64,000 nucleotides of DNA from Deltaproteobacteria bacterium. GTDB lineage: Bacteria > Desulfobacterota > Desulfuromonadia > Geobacterales > Pseudopelobacteraceae. Below are positions 9,051-18,385 of this stretch, one piece after another (position 1 is the first letter of the stretch; every line of letters starts with the position of its first letter). The notes under the pieces are model-generated. The model was not told where the DNA came from. It was given only the letters and a program-made list of their open reading frames with translations, and made no database searches. The stretch spans positions 1 to 64,000 of the forward strand of contig JAFLLC010000122.1 in the NCBI GenBank assembly GCA_019162745.1. The letters are read 5' to 3'. Both the position numbers and the translations under genes were made by a program.

Positions 9051-9503
9051 ATGAAAATATCTCCGCTCGATATTCAGCAGCAGCAATTCAGGGTAAAAAC
9101 GTTTCGAGGCCTTGACCCGGAAGACGTTGACGCCTTTCTGCAATCCGTAGCTGGAGAAATGGAGGGTCTGCTGCGCGAAAACAGCGAGATGAAGGAGCTG
9201 CAGGCACGTCACAGCCGGGAGATGCTTGATATGGCGGAAAAGGAGCGGGAGCTGCGCGAAACGCTCCTTTCCGCCCAGCGGGTAATCGAAGAGATGAAGG
9301 CTAATGCCCGTAAAGAGGCCGAGTTGATCGTTTCGGAAGCAGAGCTTAAGGGCGAACGTATTGTTGCCGATGCTGAACGGCAACTGGGGGGGCTGAAGAG
9401 CCGGATTGAAGAGGTCCGCCGGCAGAAAATCCAGTTCGAGATGAGTTTCAAGGGGTTGCTCGAAAGCTTCAGCCATCAACTATCCGGCGAGGAACAGTCC
9501 TGA
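9051..9503 (+). CDS. DivIVA-domain coiled-coil protein
   Basis: A 150-residue cytoplasmic coiled-coil protein. The N-terminal DivIVA signature is clear: MKISPLDIQQQQFRVKTFRG followed by LDPEDVDAFLQ (residues 1-31), the part that senses curved membrane in DivIVA/GpsB relatives. The rest is a continuous heptad-rich helix with many Glu, Arg and Leu residues. It is the third member of a set with the DUF11 and LysM proteins and lies 51 bases downstream of the latter. A role in polar or septal organisation of envelope proteins is plausible but inferred only from domain and neighbours. Confidence 0.88.
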   Translation: MKISPLDIQQQQFRVKTFRGLDPEDVDAFLQSVAGEMEGLLRENSEMKELQARHSREMLDMAEKERELRETLLSAQRVIEEMKANARKEAELIVSEAELKGERIVADAERQLGGLKSRIEEVRRQKIQFEMSFKGLLESFSHQLSGEEQS

Positions 9504-9570
9504 ACTCTTTTTAACTGCAACAACTTCTATCTACACAAACAACACGTTTGGATACTGAAAGGATTCAACC

Positions 9571-10047
9571 ATGACACAGGCAAAAACAGGCGATAAAGTA
9601 AAAGTACACTACACCGGCACACTTGAAGACGGCTCAGTTTTCGACTCCTCTGAAGAGCCCGCTGAACAGGCAGAGAACCATTCATGCGGATGCGGCAGCT
9701 GCTCCCCCGCTCCGATGGAGTTTATTATCGGCGCCAGGCAGCTTATACCTGCATTCGAAGCCGCCGTGATCGGGCTTGAACCTGGGGGAAGCATAACCAT
9801 CACTATTCCTGCAGATGATGCCTACGGCCAGCGAGCCGAAGAGATGATAGCTGTTATTGAGCGAAGTGAAATCCCGGCCGACATCAATCCCGAACCGGGT
9901 CATCAGATGGAAGTAATTCTGGAAGATGGTTCGCCAATGCCGGTATTGGTTACGGAAGTTAGCGATACATCTATCACGCTGGACGGCAACCATCCGCTGG
10001 CGGGCCGTGATCTGACTTTCGCTATCCGGCTGATTGAAATTCTGTAG
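9571..10047 (+). CDS. FKBP-type peptidyl-prolyl isomerase (SlyD-like)
   Basis: A 158-residue cytoplasmic FKBP/SlyD-type isomerase that speeds cis-trans isomerisation of Xaa-Pro bonds and has chaperone activity. The FKBP half reads VKVHYTGTLEDGSVFDSS (residues 10-27) and IIGARQLIPAFEAAVIGLEPG. The insert-in-flap domain (about 88-140) follows. Between DSS and the FIIG strand there is an additional loop of roughly 20 residues carrying HSCGCGSC, a likely metal-binding patch not present in standard FKBPs (SlyD has its His/Cys-rich part at the C-terminus instead). The AAAGGATTCAACC ribosome site is good. A strong bidirectional terminator follows. Confidence 0.93.
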   Translation: MTQAKTGDKVKVHYTGTLEDGSVFDSSEEPAEQAENHSCGCGSCSPAPMEFIIGARQLIPAFEAAVIGLEPGGSITITIPADDAYGQRAEEMIAVIERSEIPADINPEPGHQMEVILEDGSPMPVLVTEVSDTSITLDGNHPLAGRDLTFAIRLIEIL

Positions 10048-10079
10048 GACATATGCACACAGCTTAAAACCCGCATTAG

Positions 10080-10114
10080 AAAAGGGCGCTGACAGCAATG
10101 TCAACGCCCTTTTC
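10080..10114. terminator. Bidirectional rho-independent terminator
   Basis: The arms AAAAGGGCG-TGACA and TGTCA-CGCCCTTTT pair around GCAA with one bulge. A-rich and T-rich ends on both sides let it end both the isomerase transcript (+) and the MJ0042 gene transcript (-), which converge here. Confidence 0.88.
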
Positions 10115-10143
10115 TTGTGTACCTGAACGGCAGTTTTTACAGA

Positions 10144-11628
10144 TTATTTCTGTTTCCCGGTTGCAACCGTTGATCCTGCAGACTGCACCCCGAAATCCTT
10201 GACACCCTCCGGAATATTGGCAAGCACCACGACAAAAGGAATTGCACCGCCGGGGGCAACCTCCATGTTAGCCAGCGAATCACCAAACTGGTTGGCCATT
10301 GTCGCCTCGATCTTGTCAAGCGGCAGACTCTTCAGCTGTTCCTCAGTCAGCGGGTTCCCACCATACGCGCTCTTGGTGGCGAGGGTTTGTCCTGCGGCGT
10401 CAAAGAGCGTCACCTTGACCTGCAGTGCGGCACGCGGTTTTGGATACTCATTGAGCGCCTCACCTGAAATCACAAGCAGTTCACCCGCTTCGCTATTCTC
10501 AATATAGGCCGCTTTCACGGATTTGACGCTGATTTTGCCGTTATCGGAAACAGCGACCTCTTTGGGAGTGTAAAACGACGAATATCCGACATAGCCGAGA
10601 ACAGAGATCACCAGCAGTGCGATAATTCCGATTAAAACGCCGAAAAGCGGACTCTGCTTGCTTCGGGAGGTTATCGGGAGAGGCGGCAGCTCCTGCTGGT
10701 CGGCTACGGTAGCTGCCGACTCAGGCGGCTGCGTTAATTCAATATCCGCCGGCTTGACCTGTTGTGCTTCCGCCAGGGGGGCAAACAGGATCTCCTGAGA
10801 CGGTTTCAAATCTTCCGGATTTACCTGTTGGATCGCCACCGACGTCAGTTCGTCTCCAAAATCAATATCACCAAGGTTGAACGGCGTATCTGCGTGCGTA
10901 TCATTCGAAAATAACGCTCCCCCCTTGCTCCTTGAATCCTGGCCGCCCATATCCATTGATTCGGCAAAGCTGTCACCTTCAAAGTCAAAGGAAATAGCCT
11001 CTCCGGGAACTTCTGGAGCCGGCTGTACAACCGCTCCGAACATATCATCATCAGAAAAGTCAAGCCCCTGCGAAGCCTCTTTCCGGGCTGCAGGTTCATT
11101 CATTATGCCGGTAAAATCATCCACCGGTGCGGCAGAGAACATGGTCGATTCCGGCTCCAGGTCAATCCCGCCGAAATTGAAGCTTGAGAAATCAACCTCA
11201 TCATCGACCTTTGCGACAGGTTCAACTGCCTCGGCAGGTATCTTCCCGCTGTCGCTATTCTGAAGCTCCTCTGATTCAAACGCCATGGTGGAAACATCAA
11301 AACTGGATGTCTCGAACGAACTGGAATCAATCGTTTCGCTATGGGGAGGTGTGACTGCGAAAGATTCCGTGTCAAACGACGCATCCGGAACCGCTTCCGC
11401 ATCAGCTTGCTGCTCTTCGGGCGGGGCGGCGGGCAGCTCACCTTGTGTAGCGGAGGGAGAAAAACCGCTCAAGGTCCCCCCCAGCTCAAATGGCTCGGCT
11501 TCCGCTCCTTCCTTCTGCACCCTGAAAACATGTTTGCACTTGGTGCAGCGCACTTTTACACCCTTATCAGAAACCCTGGAATCGTCAAGTCGAAATCTGG
11601 TCCGACATTTTTCGCATTGGATTATCAT
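10144..11628 (-). CDS. MJ0042 zinc-ribbon protein with DUF3426 domain
   Basis: A 494-residue protein. Residues 1-36 form an MJ0042-type zinc ribbon with Cys5, Cys8, Cys28 and Cys31 (CEKC and CTKC). Residues about 50-320 are acidic and low in predicted structure, with repeated DFSSFNFGGIDL-like and DSFAES-like segments. One transmembrane helix (LIGIIALLVISVLGYVGYS) lies at about 335-355. The C-terminus is a DUF3426 domain (GELLVISGEALNEYPKPRA). The layout implies a cytoplasmic zinc ribbon with the C-terminal domain outside the inner membrane. This architecture is frequent in Geobacteraceae and Myxococcota, where the function is not established. It converges on the isomerase gene. Confidence 0.88.
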   Translation of the reverse strand: MIIQCEKCRTRFRLDDSRVSDKGVKVRCTKCKHVFRVQKEGAEAEPFELGGTLSGFSPSATQGELPAAPPEEQQADAEAVPDASFDTESFAVTPPHSETIDSSSFETSSFDVSTMAFESEELQNSDSGKIPAEAVEPVAKVDDEVDFSSFNFGGIDLEPESTMFSAAPVDDFTGIMNEPAARKEASQGLDFSDDDMFGAVVQPAPEVPGEAISFDFEGDSFAESMDMGGQDSRSKGGALFSNDTHADTPFNLGDIDFGDELTSVAIQQVNPEDLKPSQEILFAPLAEAQQVKPADIELTQPPESAATVADQQELPPLPITSRSKQSPLFGVLIGIIALLVISVLGYVGYSSFYTPKEVAVSDNGKISVKSVKAAYIENSEAGELLVISGEALNEYPKPRAALQVKVTLFDAAGQTLATKSAYGGNPLTEEQLKSLPLDKIEATMANQFGDSLANMEVAPGGAIPFVVVLANIPEGVKDFGVQSAGSTVATGKQK

Positions 11629-11746
11629 CTGCGACTCCTCAGTGGTGACAGTTTATGGCGGTAATCCACGGAACTATCTGAAACAGCGTAATTCCTATAA
11701 CAGAAAGGGTAGGGGGTGTCAAATCATTACGCCTTGACATTTTCGA

Positions 11747-12607
11747 CTATTTAGTCAGGTTTTGTGCACAGATTCCGACAATCGGGCACGATATGCAGCG
11801 ACTCGGATCCTTGCCGTCACAGCCGTCACTGATACCAAGATGAGCCAGAGAGAAATCGTATTTGACCGGGTCGACCGGATCGAAGAGTCGCAAGGCTGCC
11901 GTGATTTCCTGGCCCATACGCCAGTCGGCTCCTTTTCTGCGGGTCAGGCCGAGATAGCGGCTGATGCGGCTGATGTGCGTATCAACCGGAATAATCAGCT
12001 GCCCCGGGGAGACCCCGACCCACAAGCCGAGATCGATACCGTCCGCAGGGCGCACCAGCCAGCGGAGCATCATGCAGAGCCGTTTGCAGGCGCTGCCGGA
12101 AGCGGGGGCGGGGAAGAGGAAGCGGAAGTAGGAGTCGGTTGGGATACCACCACCGAAGACGGCTGAATAGTTTAGATCCAGCACAGCCGCTGAATAGCGG
12201 TTTAAGGAGACGCTCACGTCATTGTCACCGGAGTTGTGCCCCCGCAGAAAAAACGCCCGGATGCTCCCTTCCTGCTCCACCATCTGCCGCATCCCCCACA
12301 AAAGCGCGCAAAGATCGCGGCCGTCATTAAAGCGGTGCTTGAAGCCGGAGAAGGCCCGCAGACCGGCATGCGGGTCAAAATGCTCGACATAGCTCCTTGG
12401 AGATCGCCCCATTTCGGCAAAGACAGCTTCCAGCGTGCGGAGAATGATGACGATTGAGCCGTAGGCAAATGATGATGCAACCACTGCAGCGATCTCCTGA
12501 TCGGCCGGATCGGTGTAGCGATGGCAAAATGACAGCGGATCATTGCCCAGATGCTGAGCGGATCTGAAGGAGTAGAGCGCTTCCAGCGTACCGTGTATGT
12601 CAGACAT
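11747..12607 (-). CDS. TIGR02757/DUF2400 protein with Fe-S-like Cys motif
   Basis: A protein of about 286 residues in the DUF2400 (TIGR02757) family, which is distantly related to helix-hairpin-helix DNA glycosylases. The HhH-like core appears as LIIPVDTHISRISRYLGL, matching the VDTHVxR segment of endonuclease III-type enzymes. The C-terminus has Cys-x7-Cys-x2-Cys-x5-Cys (within CDGKDPSRCISCPIVGIC), close to the endonuclease III 4Fe-4S ligand spacing. The ATG at 12605-12607 is chosen because it overlaps the galT stop by 8 bases (ATGTCTGA), suggesting coupling. A start further upstream would run well into galT. Substrate and activity are not known. Confidence 0.88.
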   Translation of the reverse strand: MSDIHGTLEALYSFRSAQHLGNDPLSFCHRYTDPADQEIAAVVASSFAYGSIVIILRTLEAVFAEMGRSPRSYVEHFDPHAGLRAFSGFKHRFNDGRDLCALLWGMRQMVEQEGSIRAFFLRGHNSGDNDVSVSLNRYSAAVLDLNYSAVFGGGIPTDSYFRFLFPAPASGSACKRLCMMLRWLVRPADGIDLGLWVGVSPGQLIIPVDTHISRISRYLGLTRRKGADWRMGQEITAALRLFDPVDPVKYDFSLAHLGISDGCDGKDPSRCISCPIVGICAQNLTK

Positions 12608-13625
12608 CCGCCTCTCGTAAAAAACTGGCGGCATCCTCAGGTGACGTCGGATTTATATAAAAACCGGTGCCCCACTCGAAACCAGCCACCTGCGTCAGGC
12701 GCGGTACCAATTCTATGTGCCAGTGGTAATCATACTCCAGCGAGTTCCAATGATCCGGTTTGCCGGGGCGGCGATGCATGGGGGGCGCGGTATGCAGAAT
12801 AAAATTGTAGGGCGCATCGCGCAGCACCGTTTTGACCCGCAGCAGCATATCCTTCATTGCTACCGCCAGTTCAGCCAACTGGGCATCGTCCATCAGCGCG
12901 AAGTCATGACTGTGACGCTTTGGATAAAGACGCAGTTCAAAGGGAGAACAGGAGGCGTAGGGCGTCAGCGTCACGAAGTTGGAAAACTCCTTTACTACAC
13001 GCACTCCTTCACGCAGCTCGAATTCAATCAGGTCGCAAAAAATACAGCGTTCCTTGTCGTTGAAATAAGTGCGCGCCACTTTCAGCAGGGTGCTTGCGAC
13101 CGGCGGCATCAGCGGCACGGCAATAAGCTGACTGTGGGAATGATGGAGGGATGCGCCGGCGCGGATACCGTGATTTTTAAACAGCACCATGCATCGGAAG
13201 CGGAAATCCTTGCGCAGATCAAGATAGCGGTGACGATACGCCGTCAGAACCCCGGTTATTTCATAGGGAGTCAAATCGGCCAGCGTCCGGTCGTGGTCCG
13301 GGGTTTCAATGATTACCTCATGCGCACCGATGCCGTTCATGACATCATACATGCCATAACCGCGGTTGTTGAGCTCCCCCTCCACTCTCAGAGCGGGATA
13401 CTTGTTGGGAATCACCCGCACCCGCCAGTTAGGGGCATTGGGTGGGCCGCCTGGTCGGATGGCAAAGATTTCCGGCGGGGTTTTATCCTCGTTACCGTAG
13501 CAGAATGGACAGGCGACCATCCCGCTCTGCTCCCGCTCCACATGGAAATCACGCGGACGACGGCCGCGCTCGGTGGCGATAATTACCCAGTGCAGTTTTA
13601 AAGGATCCCAGCGCAGCTCCGACAT
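12600..13625 (-). CDS. galT: Galactose-1-phosphate uridylyltransferase-like protein
   Basis: A 341-residue member of the GalT branch of the HIT superfamily, which swaps UMP between UDP-glucose and galactose-1-phosphate. Zinc-type pairs CPFC (residues 39-42) and CIFC (about 192-195) are present. The active-site strand reads SLHHSHSQLIAVPL, with the HxHxQ pattern of the family and Ser in place of the usual Pro. The C-terminal DYHWHIELVPRL and FEWGTGFYINP are standard. The neighbourhood (GH57 amylase, sugar nucleotidylyltransferase) leaves open a related activity such as ADP-sugar phosphorylation. Twelve bases separate it from the GH57 gene upstream, so they are probably one operon. Confidence 0.88.
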   Translation of the reverse strand: MSELRWDPLKLHWVIIATERGRRPRDFHVEREQSGMVACPFCYGNEDKTPPEIFAIRPGGPPNAPNWRVRVIPNKYPALRVEGELNNRGYGMYDVMNGIGAHEVIIETPDHDRTLADLTPYEITGVLTAYRHRYLDLRKDFRFRCMVLFKNHGIRAGASLHHSHSQLIAVPLMPPVASTLLKVARTYFNDKERCIFCDLIEFELREGVRVVKEFSNFVTLTPYASCSPFELRLYPKRHSHDFALMDDAQLAELAVAMKDMLLRVKTVLRDAPYNFILHTAPPMHRRPGKPDHWNSLEYDYHWHIELVPRLTQVAGFEWGTGFYINPTSPEDAASFLREADV

Positions 13626-13637
13626 TTACATACTCCT

Positions 13638-15827
13638 CTATATCAGCCAGTTTTCAAGCTCAATGCCGGCCCCGGCATAATTCAGCATCAACGGCGCGTC
13701 GGTAGGCCAGCGGCCGGCCTCCTCATTATCACGCAGCAGCGTCACCGAGACGAAAAGCTTGCTGCCGGATTCCAGCTTGATGCCGCTCAGCGGTACGCTG
13801 ATCTCACAGGTTTTAGCAATCTTCCAGCGACAACCGGTCGCGGTCGGCATCCAGACGCCGTTTTCTTTCACCAGCAGCAGCCCTTCACTCTGTTTCATCC
13901 GCAGCGGCAGCCGATATTCATGATCACAGATCAGGTGAAGATAAAGTATGTCATCATCCTTCAAAAGGAGATTAAGATCCTTGATGCCATCGATCCTGAT
14001 AAAGAAAGAACTGCTGTTGTAGCCGTAGTATAAGCTCTGCAGCATACGATCGGATGAATGCATCGCAGAGCCCTGGCGGGTCAGGTCGTAAAGACCTGCT
14101 GCCAGCCATTCAAAGTAATCACTGATTCTGCCGTCAATATCGGGGTCGATAAAGGCGGCCGGCTCCCGGATCAATCCAGCCGGGTTCTTCTTCTTGATCG
14201 GCTCCAGCAACCCTCGGGGAGGATCCTGTCCCAATAACCGGTATATATTCATCAGGTGCTGGCGGAAGAGCCGGTCGAAATGGTCGCTGTGCGGTGAAAA
14301 ATGGTCATCTCCGTACCACCAGAACCAGTCGCTCCCTTCGGCGGCATACAGCGAGCGGCAGATGGTTTCGGCTGTAGGGTCCGGAGAAGGCTCCCCGCCG
14401 AAAAGTGCCGCAGCAACGAGCGGATTGGCGGTAATGGCAGCTTCACGCGCCTGGGCAATCAGATCCCAGGCCAGGTTCTCTTCAGGATGGCCGATCCAGA
14501 TGCCGTAATTGCCGTTAATCCACGATCCGGGATAAATCGTATGCAGACGTCCGTCGAAGCGCGTGCCTTTCAATACCTCGCTGCAGGTCGTGAGACGAAG
14601 TGTCGCTGACTCGGCAATACCCCTGTACATCTGCTGCAGAAAATCATACGCGTTACCCTGGTAATACTCCCAGGCATTTTCACCATCCAGAATGATAGGT
14701 ACGACACGCCCATCACCCCCCAGACGCGACCTGATACCGTTCAGGCGACTGACTAGGTCAGCTGCGGCGCGTTCTGCCTCCCACTGTGAATAGGTAAAGC
14801 CGATCAGATCGGAGAGCTGGTGATCGCGAAAAAACACACCGATATCCCCATGGGGGCTGGAGTAGCGCCAGGGTCGATACAGCCGTTCCTTATCGTGGCC
14901 GAGGCCGCCTCCCATACTTTTTTCCAGAATTTCCTCATCGGTGGCAATCCAGCTGATACCGCTCTCGGCAATGATAGTCAGCGTCTCGTTGCTGACGGAA
15001 CCCTCCGAGGGCCACATTCCGCTCGGGGTGAAACCGAATACCTGGCGAAAATAATTGATTCCCCTGCGGATCTGGGCACGGGCATCCTCGGGATGGTGAA
15101 AGCCGGTCGCAGGGAGTGCGACGCGCGGCATCGCGATCTGGGCAGAGCGGATATCGCAGAGCAGCGGCAGTATCGGGTGATAATAGGGGGTCACCGATAG
15201 TTCAATCCGCCCTTCCTCATGGAGGCGGAGGTACAGCGGGATTATCGCCTGTAACAGTTCCAGCTGAGTGGCAAAGAGGAGCTCCTTATCGGCCGCGGTA
15301 AAGTTTTCGCCCTTGGCGATAAGCCGTGCAAAAGCAGGATAGCGGCGGCGGGCCGCTTCACCGGTCCAGGCCAGAAAGAACCATACCTGCAGATCCAGCA
15401 GATCCTGATCGCTGAAATGTTTGACCCGTTCGCGGGCGCTCCCCGGCTTCCCTTCACCGGCCATGTAGAGCAGCTCCAGATAACGCCGCGAAGGCTCGAT
15501 CATATTTTGGCGGTTGGCTGAGAAAAAATTCTCCAGCAGGAAAATCCGGTCATCCAGGCTCAACTCGGACGGAGCAGCTTTCCCCTTGACAAGAAACTGG
15601 TCAACCGCCGCACCGGAGGCGTATTCCAGCAGCTGCTCGATCAGCGACGGCACCAGATTGAAAACCGCTCTGGCACCGGGCGTATCCTCGACGATAGCAG
15701 GCATGTCAAAATAGTCTTTGATGCCGTGCAGATAGGTCCAGGGGAGGGCGTATTCATTTTTAAGCGGATCTTTGTAGTATGGCTGATGCATGTGCCATAC
15801 TATCACCACGTCTAGCGGATGGGGCAT
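13638..15827 (-). CDS. Glycoside hydrolase family 57 protein
   Basis: A 729-residue GH57 enzyme, a retaining alpha-glucan-active family (alpha-amylase, amylopullulanase, 4-alpha-glucanotransferase). The first strand WHMHQPYYKDP (residues 11-21) is the family's conserved region 1. SGMWPSEGSVSNETL contains the probable nucleophile Glu275, and WIATDEEIL follows. No signal peptide is seen, so the enzyme is probably cytoplasmic and acts on glycogen or maltodextrins. The residues after about 600 form a beta-rich C-terminal domain. It sits 6 bases from the end of the nucleotidylyltransferase fusion upstream and 12 bases before galT, giving a tight three-gene run. The exact bond specificity cannot be read from sequence. 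Confidence 0.92.
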   Translation of the reverse strand: MPHPLDVVIVWHMHQPYYKDPLKNEYALPWTYLHGIKDYFDMPAIVEDTPGARAVFNLVPSLIEQLLEYASGAAVDQFLVKGKAAPSELSLDDRIFLLENFFSANRQNMIEPSRRYLELLYMAGEGKPGSARERVKHFSDQDLLDLQVWFFLAWTGEAARRRYPAFARLIAKGENFTAADKELLFATQLELLQAIIPLYLRLHEEGRIELSVTPYYHPILPLLCDIRSAQIAMPRVALPATGFHHPEDARAQIRRGINYFRQVFGFTPSGMWPSEGSVSNETLTIIAESGISWIATDEEILEKSMGGGLGHDKERLYRPWRYSSPHGDIGVFFRDHQLSDLIGFTYSQWEAERAAADLVSRLNGIRSRLGGDGRVVPIILDGENAWEYYQGNAYDFLQQMYRGIAESATLRLTTCSEVLKGTRFDGRLHTIYPGSWINGNYGIWIGHPEENLAWDLIAQAREAAITANPLVAAALFGGEPSPDPTAETICRSLYAAEGSDWFWWYGDDHFSPHSDHFDRLFRQHLMNIYRLLGQDPPRGLLEPIKKKNPAGLIREPAAFIDPDIDGRISDYFEWLAAGLYDLTRQGSAMHSSDRMLQSLYYGYNSSSFFIRIDGIKDLNLLLKDDDILYLHLICDHEYRLPLRMKQSEGLLLVKENGVWMPTATGCRWKIAKTCEISVPLSGIKLESGSKLFVSVTLLRDNEEAGRWPTDAPLMLNYAGAGIELENWLI

Positions 15828-15833
15828 AAGCGG

Positions 15834-18338
15834 TTACACCATCTCCTTCTTCCAGGCCGCAATCTTTTTCTCGTACTCACCGAGCAGCCTCTGGGCCGAC
15901 TTCTGATCCTTTGCCTCAGCCACGATATGTGTTACGGGGCGATACTGGTCAGGGAGTACCAGCACCCACTCCGCGCCGAAATGTACCTTGATGCCGTCGA
16001 TGAACGTAGCCTCCTTTTCCAGGCTGTCCTCGCTCATCTTGCGCATGATGCCCCCCTTCATCTCCCATGGGCAGGGAGTGCTGGTTTGTAGAAAAGCGCT
16101 GCGGGGGATATCCGAGAGAGCCTGTGACAGCGTCACTCCGGCCGCTGCACTCAGCTCCATCAGTCTTGCAATCACAAACATGCCGTCAAAGGACGACTGG
16201 AAACGGGGGAAGGCGAAGCGGCCGTCCGTAGTACCGGTCAGGACTATTTCCGAAGAGGAGGAAATCTCCTGCATCGCGCGGTCCGAGCTCTTGGTGCGGA
16301 TCACCTGGCACCCCTTCTCCTCCGCCATCTGCTCGATTGTTGAGGGAGCCTGGACCGGTACGGCGATAGCACCCTTCTGTCCGACCTTCATCAGCAGCCA
16401 CACCGTCAGTGAAAGCAGCTCGATGCCGGTGCAGACACGCCCGGTCTCATCAACCATTGTGACCGCTTCTGCGGAAGGGTCAAGCCAGAATCCTGCCTGC
16501 GCTCCGAGAGACGAGACAATTGCCGAAAGCTGGTTCAACGCCTGTTCTTTTTCCTTGATCTGGACCCCGCGCCCTTCGTCAACATACGCGTTGAGGGCGA
16601 TGACCGAAAAACCGAGCGAATTCAACAGCTGCGGCAGTACCTGGCTGGCAGGCGAAAAATTGAAGTCCACAACGGTCGTAAGAGCAGCTTTTTTGAGCAG
16701 TTCGCGATCAAGCGCCCGCAAAAATCCTTCGCGATAAAAATCTCCGACATTGTTGATATCGGTGATAACTCCCGGCTCGGTGTGGTGCGCCCGCCGGAAG
16801 TTTTCCTTGAAAAAGATGCGCTCCACATTCTTTCCCATGTTGCTGGAGAAATCGAGGCCGTCACCATCCAGGAAAACGATCTCCAGCGAAGCCGGGTCAT
16901 CCTGCGCCTGACGAAAATGTACCCCACCGACCTCACCAAAGGTCTTTAATTTATAGCGAACGAGCGGCAGTGACGTCATCTTCATGTCGCGCACGTTGAC
17001 GCCGGCCGAGAGGAGTCCCCCCACGAAACAGCGCTTGAGCATGCGGGAGGAGGGGTTGGAATCGCGGCCGGTCAGCACGAAACTCCCCTTGGGGAGCGAT
17101 GTGCCGTAGGCACACCCGAGTTTGGCACAAAATTCCGGAGTCAGCTCCATATTGGAGAGCCCCTTGATGATCGCCCCCTCAAAAAGCGCCTTTTTCCATT
17201 TTTCCCCCCAGATCATATTGGAGGTGACGGTGGCACCGGCCTCTATGATCTTCTTCGGCCAGATTTTGACATCCCCCTTGATGAGTGCATCGTCACCTAC
17301 CGATGTATCGTCGGCAACAATGACCCCTTCCTCAAGGGTTGCATTCTGGCCGATACGGACGTTGGAACAGAGGACGCTGTCGACAATCCGAGCCCCTTTT
17401 TTGACATAGGTGTTATCCCAGATAATGCAGCGGTTAAGCCTTACCCCGGATTCAATCGTACAGTTACGACCGATCACGGAATCCTTGATGCGCACGTCCC
17501 CCAAAATCTGGCTGTTGTCGCCGACCACAACCGTACCCTCAAGACCGGCGGCATGTTCCAGCTTGACATCGGCGCCGATTCGCAGATCCTTGCCGACAAA
17601 GTCCTGCTTCGGCTCGTCGATCTTCAGGTTTACCTTCCCCCTGAAAATGTCGTGGTACGCTTCGCGGTAGGAATCGGTGTTGCCGATATCGCGCCAATAC
17701 CCCTTGGCAGTCACACCGAAGAGCGCATCCTTCTTTTTCAGCATAAGGGGGAACAGGTCCTGCGAAAAATCGAAGTTTTCCCCCTCAGGGATATATTTCA
17801 ATACCTCCGGTTCCAGCACATAGATGCCGGTATTGATAGTGTCCGAGATCACCTCGCCCCACCCCGGCTTTTCCAGAAACTGGGTAATGCGCTTCTCCTT
17901 GTCGGTGATCACGACGCCGAACTGGAGCGGATCCTTGACTGAGGTCAGCGTAATCGTAGCTTTGGCTTTGTGGTCGGCATGAAAATCGATGATCTTCTTG
18001 AGGTTTAAATCGGTCAGGAGGTCACCGCTGATGACGAGAAAGCGCTCATCGAGAAATTTTTCGGCCGCCTTGACCGCCCCGGCGGTTCCCATATCTGAAA
18101 TCGGGGTGACATAGGTGATCTTGACCCCGAAATCCGAGCCGTCGCGGAAGAAGTTTTTGATATAGAAAGGCTGGTGATAGAGCAGCATGACGAGTTCGGT
18201 GATATCGTACTTTTTCAGCAGCTCTACGATATGCAGCATGATCGGACGGTTGAAGAGCGGTATCATCGGTTTCGGCATGCCGCTGGTAAGCGGCTGGATG
18301 CGGGTGCCGAAGCCGCCCGCCATAATAACTGCTTTCAT
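15834..18338 (-). CDS. Mannose-1-phosphate guanylyltransferase fused to degenerate phosphomannomutase
   Basis: An 834-residue two-part protein. Residues 1-235 are a nucleotidyltransferase with the MKAVIMAGGFGTRIQPLTSG signature and the EKPGWGEV substrate loop. Residues about 250-370 form a left-handed beta-helix of hexapeptides (IGADVKLEHA, IGRNCTIESGV). The remaining 460 residues align with phosphomannomutase, including GRDSNPSSRML and the metal-loop-like FLDGDGLD. The TASHNP phosphoserine loop expected before it is replaced by GGVHFRQAQDDPASLE, so mutase catalysis is doubtful. The ATG at 18336-18338 gives the canonical start; a longer frame adds 20 unrelated residues. It probably supplies GDP-mannose (or another NDP-hexose) for gmd and the exopolysaccharide genes at 22-30 kb. 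Confidence 0.88.
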   Translation of the reverse strand: MKAVIMAGGFGTRIQPLTSGMPKPMIPLFNRPIMLHIVELLKKYDITELVMLLYHQPFYIKNFFRDGSDFGVKITYVTPISDMGTAGAVKAAEKFLDERFLVISGDLLTDLNLKKIIDFHADHKAKATITLTSVKDPLQFGVVITDKEKRITQFLEKPGWGEVISDTINTGIYVLEPEVLKYIPEGENFDFSQDLFPLMLKKKDALFGVTAKGYWRDIGNTDSYREAYHDIFRGKVNLKIDEPKQDFVGKDLRIGADVKLEHAAGLEGTVVVGDNSQILGDVRIKDSVIGRNCTIESGVRLNRCIIWDNTYVKKGARIVDSVLCSNVRIGQNATLEEGVIVADDTSVGDDALIKGDVKIWPKKIIEAGATVTSNMIWGEKWKKALFEGAIIKGLSNMELTPEFCAKLGCAYGTSLPKGSFVLTGRDSNPSSRMLKRCFVGGLLSAGVNVRDMKMTSLPLVRYKLKTFGEVGGVHFRQAQDDPASLEIVFLDGDGLDFSSNMGKNVERIFFKENFRRAHHTEPGVITDINNVGDFYREGFLRALDRELLKKAALTTVVDFNFSPASQVLPQLLNSLGFSVIALNAYVDEGRGVQIKEKEQALNQLSAIVSSLGAQAGFWLDPSAEAVTMVDETGRVCTGIELLSLTVWLLMKVGQKGAIAVPVQAPSTIEQMAEEKGCQVIRTKSSDRAMQEISSSSEIVLTGTTDGRFAFPRFQSSFDGMFVIARLMELSAAAGVTLSQALSDIPRSAFLQTSTPCPWEMKGGIMRKMSEDSLEKEATFIDGIKVHFGAEWVLVLPDQYRPVTHIVAEAKDQKSAQRLLGEYEKKIAAWKKEMV

Positions 18339-18385
18339 AGGAACCCCTGACAAACTTAGATTAGTATTTATAAACCAAAAACTAC

